A DNA stretch of 64,000 bases, taken from positions 2,403,001 through 2,467,000 of the forward strand of contig NC_018870.1 in assembly GCF_000305935.1 (NCBI RefSeq). The letters are read 5' to 3'. Source of the DNA: Thermacetogenium phaeum DSM 12270. GTDB taxonomy: Bacteria > Bacillota > DSM-12270 > Thermacetogeniales > Thermacetogeniaceae. Positions 45,161 to 55,143 of this stretch are shown here, piece after piece. The number at the start of each line of letters is the position of its first letter. The first letter of the stretch is position 1. The position numbers and the translations under genes are program-made. The notes beneath the pieces are model-generated. The model did no database searches, was not told where the DNA came from, and saw only the letters and a list, made by a program, of their open reading frames with translations.

Positions 45161-45405
45161 ACAATCATGTCACCTCCGGTGACACCAACAGAGGATGAAA
45201 ATAGGTGCTAGTCGAATAAAACCTTCAGCGGCTGGTAACGAGGTCGAAATACCTTGGTGCTTTGAGCCCGATACTTAGACGGACCCCAGCGGCCTGGTGC
45301 ACCACTGATTGTTGCTCCCATCTGGGAAGCACGCAGGGCAGATTGCTCATTCAAAGGCCACTGCACCAGCCCTGACTATCCAAAGCCGCTAAAGGAGGAT
45401 CTTTG
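45161..45405 (+). ncRNA. Predicted IS110 bridge RNA
   Basis: The leader folds into at least one convincing stem-loop. CTGGTGCA (45294-45301) pairs with TGCACCAG (45362-45369), and an apical GCTCCCA/TGGGAAGC hairpin (45314-45330) separates two internal-loop strands. One strand carries GATTGT (45307-45312), the reverse complement of the element's left end ACAATC. The other carries CAGGGCAGA (45334-45342), identical to the right end plus AG core plus first base of the left end. This is the expected donor-loop layout. Upstream, TTCAGCG (45224-45230) is complementary to the repeat's right half (CGCTGAA), a candidate target guide. The left target guide is not resolved. Confidence 0.65.
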
Positions 45406-46620
45406 ATGGATGTCGTGTTCCCGTACTGTTGTGGTTTGGACGTTCACAAAAACTCTGTCGTTGCCTGCGTTATTACGCCAGATGAAAAGGAAATAAGAAC
45501 ATTTGGTACCATGACCAGAGATCTTTTAAACCTGGCTGACTGGCTTACCAGCAAAGGCTGTACACATGTGGCCATGGAAAGTACCGGGGTTTATTGGAAG
45601 CCGATCTATAATATCCTTGAACAGTATCAGCTGGAACTCCTGGTCGTCAACGCCAAGCATATTAAAGCCGTTCCAGGTCGCAAAACCGATGTCAAAGATG
45701 CCGAATGGATTGCAGACCTCTTGCGCCACGGTCTTTTGAAAGGAAGCTACATTCCTGACAGAGAACAGCGGGAATTAAGGGAACTGGTCGGTTACCGCAA
45801 AAGCCTCGTCGAAGAACGTGCCAGGGAAGTTAACCGTATCCAAAAAACGCTGGAAGGCGCCGGGATTAAACTGTCATCAGTGGCAACAGATGTTGTCGGC
45901 GTCTCCGGCAGGGCGATGATCGAAGGTATCATTTCCGGTATCGATGATCCCGCTGTTCTCGCAGACTTTGCACAAAAGAAATTAAAGAAAAAGAAAGAGC
46001 AACTGGAGCAAGCCCTGTTTGGATTGGTGGGAAAACACCAGCGATTGCTTTTAGCAGCCCAACTGCGCCATATCGATTATCTTGATCAGGAAATTGCACG
46101 CCTTGATCAACAGATCGAGGAGCGGATGCGCCCTTTTGAGGCAGAGCTGGCTCTTTTGGATACTATTCCAGGAGTTGGGAGAAGAACCTCTCAAGTTATT
46201 TTAGCCTGTATAGGTGCAGATATGTCACGATTTCCATCCGCAGCTCACCTGTCTTCATGGGCAGGGGTGGCCCCCGGCAATAATGAAAGCGCCGGTAAAC
46301 GCAAGAGCGGTAAAACAACCAAAGGTAATACGCTGTTACACACTACCTTGATCCAGGCTGCCAGGGCTGCCTCCCGCACTAAAAACACCTACCTTTCCGC
46401 TCTGTATCACCGTGTTGCTGCCAGAAGAGGCGCTAACAGGGCTGCTGTTGCTGTTGCTCATTCTATTTTGGTCAGCGTTTATTACATGTTGATTAGAAGA
46501 GTGCCTTATCATGATCTCGGCGGTGACTATTTTGAGAAAAGAAATTCTAAAGCGGTTGTCAATCGTGCTGTTAAGCAATTAGAACAATTGGGTTATCGTG
46601 TGAGCATCGAGGTTGCATAA
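45406..46620 (+). CDS. IS110-family transposase (copy B)
   Basis: 404 aa from ATG 45406, ribosome site AGGAGGATCTTTG. Identical in sequence to the copy A product: RuvC-like DEDD domain at the N terminus, a long coiled-coil ([18 protein letters not shown]), and the C-terminal Tnp20 domain with the conserved serine region [14 protein letters not shown]. It would act as an RNA-guided recombinase with the leader RNA. The only uninterrupted copy in the window, so the likely source of activity for the mini-elements. Confidence 0.93.
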   Translation: MDVVFPYCCGLDVHKNSVVACVITPDEKEIRTFGTMTRDLLNLADWLTSKGCTHVAMESTGVYWKPIYNILEQYQLELLVVNAKHIKAVPGRKTDVKDAEWIADLLRHGLLKGSYIPDREQRELRELVGYRKSLVEERAREVNRIQKTLEGAGIKLSSVATDVVGVSGRAMIEGIISGIDDPAVLADFAQKKLKKKKEQLEQALFGLVGKHQRLLLAAQLRHIDYLDQEIARLDQQIEERMRPFEAELALLDTIPGVGRRTSQVILACIGADMSRFPSAAHLSSWAGVAPGNNESAGKRKSGKTTKGNTLLHTTLIQAARAASRTKNTYLSALYHRVAARRGANRAAVAVAHSILVSVYYMLIRRVPYHDLGGDYFEKRNSKAVVNRAVKQLEQLGYRVSIEVA

Positions 46621-46718
46621 TCGAGCTCTTAGTTTTATTCGTTTTTAAGTCTCATTATCCCTTTAATGCCTAGGGTCTGCTTGATTATTGCCTTTTTTGT
46701 GAAGCTAATTTTCAGGGC

Positions 46719-48089
46719 AGGTACGCTGAAAACTAAAACTCGTATTCCTTCCCAGTCTTTTTCTTTGGGCAGTTTCAATTCCTCATAGGTACGCTGAAAA
46801 CACGGAACCACTCCTGCCAATATGCTTCTTTTTCGTTTCGTTTCAATTCCTCATAGGTACGCTGAAAACAGAGCAAAGCAATATCCGGGGGCGTCACATG
46901 CTTACAGTTTCAATTCCTCATAGGTACGCTGAAAACCCCGCTTTCGGAGCTACCGGACGAACCGGCGGGATTCGTTTCAATTCCTCATAGGTACGCTGAA
47001 AACCCGAAACTGTATAGGAGAGAAGTGCGGGTGTTTCGAGTTTCAATTCCTCATAGGTACGCTGAAAACTCCGGGAAAGAAACGAAGTAATTACTCCCCT
47101 TACCGTTTCAATTCCTCATAGGTACGCTGAAAACGAGGAAGCTACCGTTTCGTGTCGTATTATGATTTATTGGTTTCAATTCCTCATAGGTACGCTGAAA
47201 ACGCATGCCCCGGTAAGTATTATCCGCTGCAGGAGATGTTTCAATTCCTCATAGGTACGCTGAAAACAAAAAGGGAGGAATGCGAAATGAGGAAGAACGT
47301 CGCGTTTCAATTCCTCATAGGTACGCTGAAAACGACAAGCACACATTCTTTGCTGTTCTTGAAGAGATGGTTTCAATTCCTCATAGGTACGCTGAAAACA
47401 ACCAGATTTGGAAGAGGGTGTTGTCCTATCAAAGGTTTCAATTCCTCATAGGTACGCTGAAAACTCCCCGGCCGGCCGGTGCCTGCCGCAAGGATGACGG
47501 TTTCAATTCCTCATAGGTACGCTGAAAACTGGAACGACGCAGGCCCGTACTGGCGGATTTCGTAGTTTCAATTCCTCATAGGTACGCTGAAAACAGGAGA
47601 ATTTTCCTTTGTTTCCCTTGCCCCTGTTCTGTTTCAATTCCTCATAGGTACGCTGAAAACTGGACTACCAAATTTAAATAAGCCATTGCGAGAGAGCAGT
47701 TTCAATTCCTCATAGGTACGCTGAAAACAAGAAAGCTCTTGCTACGTTGCATGGAGGCGTTTCGTTTCAATTCCTCATAGGTACGCTGAAAACCTCACTG
47801 CGGCGCGATCCGGCGTTATGAGCGGAGGAGTTTCAATTCCTCATAGGTACGCTGAAAACCTTCCTAATGAACCATCCCAATAAACTCACCGTCAAGGTTT
47901 CAATTCCTCATAGGTACGCTGAAAACGGAGAGTTTGCTGCTGATATATCGATTGATCTTCATGTTTCAATTCCTCATAGGTACGCTGAAAACCCCGGACA
48001 ATACCCTCATGATACCGTCCTCGGTTCTTCGTTTCAATTCCTCATAGGTACGCTGAAAACATCGCCTCCTTAGATTGAATCCTCTCGTC
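46719..48089 (-). CRISPR. Array segment D (20 repeats)
   Basis: GAAAAC-type repeats. The last spacer (from 48061) is interrupted at 48090 by IS66. Spacer 47334-47369 recurs in different lengths at 51061-51097 and 53436-53470. Confidence 0.95.
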
Positions 48090-48149
48090 GTAAGCGTAAA
48101 ATAACCCCCACCTTGTGTTTGAGGTGGGGGCTTAAGCATTCCAATTAAT

Positions 48150-49157
48150 TCACCGGCAGGTAGGGGGTAAGGTTTCGGACCAGGGGAGGAGCCGGTCCAA
48201 CGCCTCTTCATCCTGGGGGTCCAGGTTGGGAAGTTTTTCGAAGAGGTAAGTGAGATAGTGGAAGGGGTTTAACCCATTCTCCTTGGCCGTTTCTATGATA
48301 CTGTAGACAATAGCGCTGGCCCTCGCACCCCGAGGGGTGTTGGCAAATAGCCAGTTCTTGCGGCCAATAACAAAGGGTTTTATAGAACGCTCGCTGCGGT
48401 TGTTATCAATTTCCAAACGCCCGTCTTGTAAAAAGGCCGTTAGCTTATCCCATTGGCCCAGGCAATAGTAAACCGCCTGCCCAAAGGTACTTTTGGGCAA
48501 CACTTTCGCTTTCTGCTTCTTCAGCCATGCCAAAAAGTCCTCCAGCACGGGCCGGCTGCGCCCCTGCCGTATTTGATATCGTTCCTCCGGGGTTTTGTCT
48601 TTAAGCTCGCGCTCTATGGCAAAAAGCCTGTTGCAGAACTCCAGCCCCTCCCGGGCAGCCACTGCTTTGTTTCTTTTATCTTGCGGCAGGGCTTTTAAAG
48701 CTTCGTCAAACTTGCGCCGGGCATGGGCCCAGCAGCCCACCAGGGTGACCCCGGAAAGTCCATTGTAGCCGTCATAGCCGTCAACATGCAAATAGCCCTT
48801 AAAACCTGCCAGGAACCGGCGGGGGTGTTTGCCGGCCCGGGTGGTCTGGTAGTCGTAAAGGATAATCGGGGGACCGTCCCACCCGCTACGGTAAAGCCAG
48901 AGGAATGATTTGGTGGTAGGCTCCCTTCCCGGTTCATGAAGTACCTGTAATGTGGTTTCGTCGGCATGGAGAATGTCTCTTTTGAGGAGGTGTTCATGAA
49001 GACGGTCGTAAATAAGGGTTAAGTAGGTGTTAGCTCCATGAAGCACCCAGTTGGCCATGGTCTGCCGGGAAAGGTCTATCCCCAAACTTTTAAACTGCTG
49101 CTCCTGGCGGTAGAGGGGCAATCCTGCCCCGTATTTCTGGGTCATAATGTAGGCCAT
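48150..49157 (-). pseudogene. IS66 TnpC transposase, C-terminal part (after frameshift)
   Basis: Encodes the DDE catalytic domain: [65 protein letters not shown], and [20 protein letters not shown] with the catalytic Glu. The reading frame is shifted relative to the N-terminal part at about 49,165 (PGS then SLMAYIM), so a full-length TnpC is not made unless by frameshifting. Confidence 0.85.
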
Positions 49158-49705
49158 GAGGGAGGACTTCCCGGAAGTACAGGAGCAAGCATAGGCGCCG
49201 TGATAACAGGAGTGGTTATTTCTTCTTTCTCGCAGCGGCGGCAGGAATAGACGTAGCGCACGTGCTTAACCACTTTCACCTGGGCCGGGATGATTTTGAG
49301 CTCTTGCCGCACCTCAGTGCTCATTTCATGTAAAGGGCCACCGCAGCACGGGCAGACCCGCTCCTCTTCGGGCAGACGGTGCTCTACTATTTCTACCGGC
49401 AGTTTTTCCAGGTTCATCTCCCGGCGGGTACGTGTTTTGCGGCGCTGGTAGGTGATGGTCTCCAAATCCGGCTCCGCTTCCTCCGGCCGGGCTTCCGCTT
49501 CCGCTTCGTTAAAAAGTAAAAGCTGCTCTTTTAGAGGTTCAGTCCGCTCGCTGGAAGAACCGAATTGCCGTTTCTTACTTAAACGGAACTGCTCCATAAA
49601 CCAGTTTAATTTAGCGGTCAGTTCGGCGTTTTGTTGTTCCAGCTGGACACATCGCTCTCGCAGCTCTTCTATAGTCATGGTGGCGATAGATTGGGAAGTG
49701 TTCAT
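49142..49705 (-). pseudogene. IS66 TnpC transposase, N-terminal part (before frameshift)
   Basis: 187 aa with the N-terminal coiled coil ([20 protein letters not shown]), the [16 protein letters not shown] segment and a zinc-binding CPCCGG plus CRRCE pair. Ends out of frame with [14 protein letters not shown] where IS66 proteins continue into the catalytic domain. A single-base indel explains it. Confidence 0.85.
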
Positions 49706-49788
49706 GCTTTAAGGATTCGACGAATCGTGTCGAATTCCTCTAAAATCAACAACAGACAAAAAAATATTTCTTTCTAAGGCGATTTCTT

Positions 49789-50145
49789 TTACAAGATGGT
49801 GCGCGCTTTTACTTCGGGATGAGCTTTAGGCTGTTTTAAGGGGAGGCCGTCAAGCAGCCAGCGCAGCTCCCGGCGGCTGATGGTGATGGTTGAAGAAGTG
49901 GTATCTTGAGGCCATATGAATTTGCCCTTCTCCAGCCGGCGGTAATAAAGCCAAAACCCGTTGTGCTCCCAGTGGAGGATCTTCAGTTTGTCCCTCTTAC
50001 GGTTGCAGAAGACAAAGAGGCAAGAAGAAAAAGGGTCTAATTCGAAGCCTTCCTTGACCAGTACCGCCAGGCCGTCAATAGATTTGCGCAGGTCTGTTGC
50101 TCCGCAGGCGAGGTAAACCCGGTCGATACCAGCTTCGTTTAGCAT
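49789..50145 (-). CDS. tnpB: IS66 accessory protein TnpB
   Basis: 118 aa, family signature AGIDRVYLACGATDLRKSIDGLAVLV and FCNRKRDKLKILHWEHNGFWLYYRRLEKG. Needed for IS66 transposition but of unknown biochemistry. Overlaps the end of tnpA by 7 bases. Confidence 0.92.
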   Translation of the reverse strand: MLNEAGIDRVYLACGATDLRKSIDGLAVLVKEGFELDPFSSCLFVFCNRKRDKLKILHWEHNGFWLYYRRLEKGKFIWPQDTTSSTITISRRELRWLLDGLPLKQPKAHPEVKARTIL

Positions 50146-50459
50146 AACGCCATCAGCACCTGAACTACCTTGGTGAGTAAGGCCGGGTCAAAGCCGGGTC
50201 TTACCTCGATGCTGGCCGGTCCTATTTTGACCAGTAGGGCCTGTTCTAGGGAATCTTCCTCGCTTATTTCTACCGACAGCCACCGGTTGGAAATCTCCGG
50301 AGGAGCCGGGGTCTGGTTCTTAAACTTCCGCAGCCAGTACCATAACTGCCTGGGGTTAATGCCTTCGTGGGAGGCGCACCATTCTTTAACGCTTTGCCCG
50401 CTTTCCCTGTATTCGGCTATGCGAGCTTCCCAAAGTTTTTGTAATTCGGCTCTGGTCAT
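50139..50459 (-). CDS. tnpA: IS66 accessory protein TnpA
   Basis: 106 aa. N-terminal helix-turn-helix-like segment LQKLWEARIAEYRESGQSVKEWCASHEGINPRQLWYWLRKF, then a variable tail ending VRPGFDPALLTKVVQVLMALC. First gene of the IS66 operon. Confidence 0.9.
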   Translation of the reverse strand: MTRAELQKLWEARIAEYRESGQSVKEWCASHEGINPRQLWYWLRKFKNQTPAPPEISNRWLSVEISEEDSLEQALLVKIGPASIEVRPGFDPALLTKVVQVLMALC

Positions 50460-50548
50460 AAGGGGAAATCCTCCTCAGTTCGTTTTCTGAGGAAGATTAT
50501 CCCTTAATCTCGAGCACTGTGCCAAGGTGGGTTGTATTTGACGCTTAC

Positions 50549-52390
50549 CTCTCGTCATCTGCAGTTTCAATTCCTCATAGGTACGCTGAAAACTTTGACC
50601 ACCACCTCATCCTTAGCAAATGCTAACGGAGTTTCAATTCCTCATAGGTACGCTGAAAACGCTCTTCAAGCGGAATCCCATCATCATTCACAACATGTTT
50701 CAATTCCTCATAGGTACGCTGAAAACGATGCATCTGAAGCACTTAAATACGCGGAGAAGCTCAAGTTTCAATTCCTCATAGGTACGCTGAAAACGGAGCC
50801 TGCCGGCGGAGTAAAATAGGCTTGCCCGAGTTTCAATTCCTCATAGGTACGCTGAAAACAATGAAAGGAGGAGGAAGTAAGGTGTTCATGGTCGTGTTTC
50901 AATTCCTCATAGGTACGCTGAAAACTCCTCCTCCTTTCATTCAAATTCCAGCGTAATCCTGGTTTCAATTCCTCATAGGTACGCTGAAAACTCAAAGTAC
51001 ATCACGAAGGAGTTAGGTCTATATATACCAGTTTCAATTCCTCATAGGTACGCTGAAAACCGACAAGCACACATTCTTTGCTGTTCTTGAAGAGATGGTT
51101 TCAATTCCTCATAGGTACGCTGAAAACTTCATCAGCACTCCTTTCATTTCTTTTTCGGATGTCGTTTCAATTCCTCATAGGTACGCTGAAAACGTTAACC
51201 AAGGAAATGCAGTAGCTGAGCAGTCTCCAGTTTCAATTCCTCATAGGTACGCTGAAAACAGTTGAAGGCGATGCGCGGTCGGATGTGGAGCTTTAGTTTC
51301 AATTCCTCATAGGTACGCTGAAAACAAAGGAGATTGATGACCTCTACCTTGAGAATCCTGCGTTTCAATTCCTCATAGGTACGCTGAAAACGGAATCCTT
51401 TACGGATGGGGCTGCGGTGATTACGGAGTTTCAATTCCTCATAGGTACGCTGAAAACCAGTTTCGCCGGGATAAATATTCGCCGCCCATGCCGGTTTCAA
51501 TTCCTCATAGGTACGCTGAAAACACCAGTGCGTCCAACTCTCTGCCGGCTTCCAGTTTGTGTTTCAATTCCTCATAGGTACGCTGAAAACCGTTGTAAGG
51601 TTTAACGAGTTCTTTACGTTTTTCTTCGTTTCAATTCCTCATAGGTACGCTGAAAACTCAGTACCATCTGCATTATATGTCGTAAAAGTATAAGTTTCAA
51701 TTCCTCATAGGTACGCTGAAAACGGAAGAGATGCAATCCCTCCCGAAAGTGTAAGCTGAGTTTCAATTCCTCATAGGTACGCTGAAAACTCAGAAAACTA
51801 CCATCTGACCACCAGACAGGTCTTACACTAGGTTTCAATTCCTCATAGGTACGCTGAAAACCAGCAACTGACATTTCAAGACCTCCTTAAACTTAATTGT
51901 TTCAATTCCTCATAGGTACGCTGAAAACAATGATTACGGGAACAGATTCCTCGGTGGTTACTATGGTTTCAATTCCTCATAGGTACGCTGAAAACTGGCG
52001 TATCGTGCCGCCGTGCCCCGAGAATCGCTCACGCGTTTCAATTCCTCATAGGTACGCTGAAAACGAAAGGAGTGCTGATGAATCGTGACTGCTCGTGAGT
52101 TCTGTTTCAATTCCTCATAGGTACGCTGAAAACTTATGCGTCCCGATGCTGAGTATGAAGTTATCGAAGTAGTTTCAATTCCTCATAGGTACGCTGAAAA
52201 CCCGGGCCGGTAAAGCGGATTCTCCTGGATCTGGTGGGGTGTTTCAATTCCTCATAGGTACGCTGAAAACTTCTCCCTCCTGCTTTTATGAGTTTTTTAG
52301 CGTTTCGTTTCAATTCCTCATAGGTACGCTGAAAACACATTTTCAATTTTATGTAGATTGAAATATCGTTCTGGTTTCAATTCCTCATAG
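50549..52390 (-). CRISPR. Array segment E (28 repeats)
   Basis: Begins with the second half of the IS66-split spacer. Contains spacers near 50860 and 50926 that overlap each other on opposite strands (AATGAAAGGAGGAGGA). It also holds one member each of the related pairs at 50727/57399 and 51127/52064. Ends with a repeat cut after CATAG by a mini-element. Confidence 0.95.
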
Positions 52391-52690
52391 ACCACCATGC
52401 CGCCAGCGGCGGCACCATCAGAGAATGAAAATACCCGGGGTCTGCCGGCGAGCGACCTATGGAAGGCCGGGTAACAGGACAGGCGAAGCGAGGATGACAG
52501 GCCGGAATGCGAGCTTAAGAGTTTCAACGGAATGGATTTGCTGCGTGGCCAAACGCTGCGATTGGCAGAAGCAGTTTGTAACATGTTACGCAGCATCCCA
52601 GGGCTGTCCCAAAGCGAGCCGTCGTCCTGTCCGGCCTGGAATCGGGAGTCGAGCGGTAGACCGGCAGGGTATGCAATCTATTTTCAGGGC
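52391..52690 (+). mobile_element. 300-bp gene-less mini-element, copy 1, in a CRISPR repeat
   Basis: Starts ACCACCATGCCGCC and ends ATTTTCAGGGC before AG-GTACGCTGAAAAC: the same repeat position, orientation and right end as the IS110 copies. The left end matches IS110 in spaced blocks (AC-A-CATG...GGCACCA-CAGAG-ATGAAAATA). An internal block GGCCGGGTAACAGG resembles GGCTGGTAACGAGG of the IS110 leader. No credible gene. A strong stem GCTGCGT/ACGCAGC with an inner GCCAA/TTGGC hairpin suggests a structured RNA. It contains ACCTATG, equal to repeat sequence across the core. Confidence 0.85.
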
Positions 52691-55143
52691 AGGTACGCTG
52701 AAAACCGGTGTGTGATTGTATGAAAGATGACGATGACCAGGGCGTTTCAATTCCTCATAGGTACGCTGAAAACATGTGCCGGAGGTGTGCCCGAACTGCG
52801 CAGATATCCGTTTCAATTCCTCATAGGTACGCTGAAAACCCCGGTAGTAGACGGTAGGAACCCGATGGAAGTGGGTTTCAATTCCTCATAGGTACGCTGA
52901 AAACTTTGACTTTCTTTGACTTTTTAGTTTGCCGTCGCCAGTTTCAATTCCTCATAGGTACGCTGAAAACCTTTTTAGTTTGCCGTCGCCATAATAATCC
53001 TAGTAATCGTTTCAATTCCTCATAGGTACGCTGAAAACCAGAAACTGGGTGAAATTGTGTTGGCGGACATATACAGTTTCAATTCCTCATAGGTACGCTG
53101 AAAACCCAGAGATGCACTTTCACTTTTGAGGTGTCCAAAGGGTTTCAATTCCTCATAGGTACGCTGAAAACGAGATACTTTGACGTTGTGGATATGTTGG
53201 AATGGCCGTTTCAATTCCTCATAGGTACGCTGAAAACCATGCTTAGGATGCAGAGAGGGGATAAAAATGACATGTTTCAATTCCTCATAGGTACGCTGAA
53301 AACGGGGTAATTCTTCCTTTCTCTGCCAAGTCGATTAAGTTTCAATTCCTCATAGGTACGCTGAAAACGCACGCTTTACGGCACGCCCACCCTGACCGCG
53401 CCCCAGTTTCAATTCCTCATAGGTACGCTGAAAACACAAGCACACATTCTTTGCTGTTCTTGAAGAGATGGTTTCAATTCCTCATAGGTACGCTGAAAAC
53501 GCCGACTAAGGCTGCGGCTGCGGCTGCGGCTCCTGCGTTTCAATTCCTCATAGGTACGCTGAAAACTGTGGAGTAAGGGGGGATATTGTGATAGCACTTT
53601 TTAGTTTCAATTCCTCATAGGTACGCTGAAAACAGAGCAAGGGCTTCTATCTCTTCCGTACGGGTTTCCTTGTTTCAATTCCTCATAGGTACGCTGAAAA
53701 CGCGGGACTTCTATCCAGTCGATTCCCTGCTCGGTGTTTCAATTCCTCATAGGTACGCTGAAAACCCTCTTTCCTGTCTCCCAGTTATCTGGGAAACAGG
53801 GTTTCAATTCCTCATAGGTACGCTGAAAACACAGATAAGGAGTTAAGAGACTTAATTGCCGAAGTTGTTTCAATTCCTCATAGGTACGCTGAAAACCGGA
53901 ATCTGCTGAACCTAATTTGATGGAGTTGTACGGGTTTCAATTCCTCATAGGTACGCTGAAAACAAAAGAAATTCAAGCTCTACCATTGCGACGCACCTCG
54001 TTTCAATTCCTCATAGGTACGCTGAAAACGGAAGGAGAACTCGAGAAGGGACTTGCTCTTCTCGGGGTTTCAATTCCTCATAGGTACGCTGAAAACTATT
54101 ACATGGGAATTAGAAGAACGGGAAGGTTCTTAGTTTCAATTCCTCATAGGTACGCTGAAAACGAAGTACAGGGTGATTGCGGAATTTGTCGATTTGGAAG
54201 GTTTCAATTCCTCATAGGTACGCTGAAAACCATCTATTATAAGTAAACAATATCCTTCTTTTCCTAGTTTCAATTCCTCATAGGTACGCTGAAAACTTAG
54301 CGTGATCGAGGGCATGATGAAGCTCCTCGAAGGTTTCAATTCCTCATAGGTACGCTGAAAACAGAGAGGAAAGTGGCATATTCTCGTCCTATCGCGCCAG
54401 TTTCAATTCCTCATAGGTACGCTGAAAACCAAGAATAGAAAGTCCCTTCTCGAGATCCCCTTCCGTTTCAATTCCTCATAGGTACGCTGAAAACTTCTGT
54501 TTTGCATTTTTTGGCACACTTTTGTTGAAGTTTCAATTCCTCATAGGTACGCTGAAAACTCCATCAGGCGTGATGAGCGCAATGACGGTGCTTGCGTTTC
54601 AATTCCTCATAGGTACGCTGAAAACGGTATTATCATATTACCTGCCCCGCGGTCGGCGCTCTGTTTCAATTCCTCATAGGTACGCTGAAAACTCTGTTCA
54701 AGGTCTTTTAAAGCCGCATCGCTAAAACGTTTCAATTCCTCATAGGTACGCTGAAAACGAAGAAGTTTCCACTAAAGTTAGGAAAAAAGTCCTAGTTTCA
54801 ATTCCTCATAGGTACGCTGAAAACGGTAGAGGTGAAGAAGCACCCGGCGAGCAGAGCCCAGTTTCAATTCCTCATAGGTACGCTGAAAACCGGCATCGGA
54901 ATTTTAACTGGATACGAGGGGGTTGAGTTTCAATTCCTCATAGGTACGCTGAAAACAAGAGAAAAATCGGGATGATTATGGGGCTTGTATATTGTTTCAA
55001 TTCCTCATAGGTACGCTGAAAACAGAAAGATGGTGAATTCATACTCAATACCGTCCCGGAGTTTCAATTCCTCATAGGTACGCTGAAAACGCATGGACTG
55101 TGAGCGGATGTACGTGCTCTGGGAGTAGTTTCAATTCCTCATA
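52691..55143 (-). CRISPR. Array segment F (37 repeats)
   Basis: GAAAAC-type repeats. Neighbouring spacers near 52905 and 52971 overlap by about 20 bases (CTTTTTAGTTTGCCGTCGCC), so they come from adjacent positions of one target. The spacer near 53501 is a GCTGCG repeat. The spacer near 53765 is nearly palindromic. Ends with a repeat cut by the third IS1634-like copy. Confidence 0.95.

Larger units (their letters stand above)
45161..46718 (+). mobile_element. IS110-family element copy B (intact), inserted in a CRISPR repeat
   Basis: 1,558 bp, ACAATCATG...TTTTCAGGGC, flanked by GTTTCAATTCCTCATAG and AG-GTACGCTGAAAAC. No terminal inverted repeats and no target duplication beyond the AG core, as usual for IS110. 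Left leader of 245 bases precedes the single gene, and the right non-coding part is about 98 bases. Confidence 0.93.
48090..50548 (-). mobile_element. IS66-family element inserted in a CRISPR spacer
   Basis: 2,459 bp. Ends GTAAGCGTAAAATA and (inverted) GTAAGCGTCAAATA. An exact 8-bp duplication CTCTCGTC lies at 48082-48089 and 50549-50556, the family's usual length. The restored spacer would be 37 bp. Carries tnpA, tnpB and a frameshifted tnpC. Confidence 0.95.

Noticed and set aside
52391-52690. Mini-element as a simple internal deletion of IS110 copy B
   Set aside because: Only the ends and a short internal block match. The central 200 bases are different sequence, so it derives from another subfamily, not from copy B directly.
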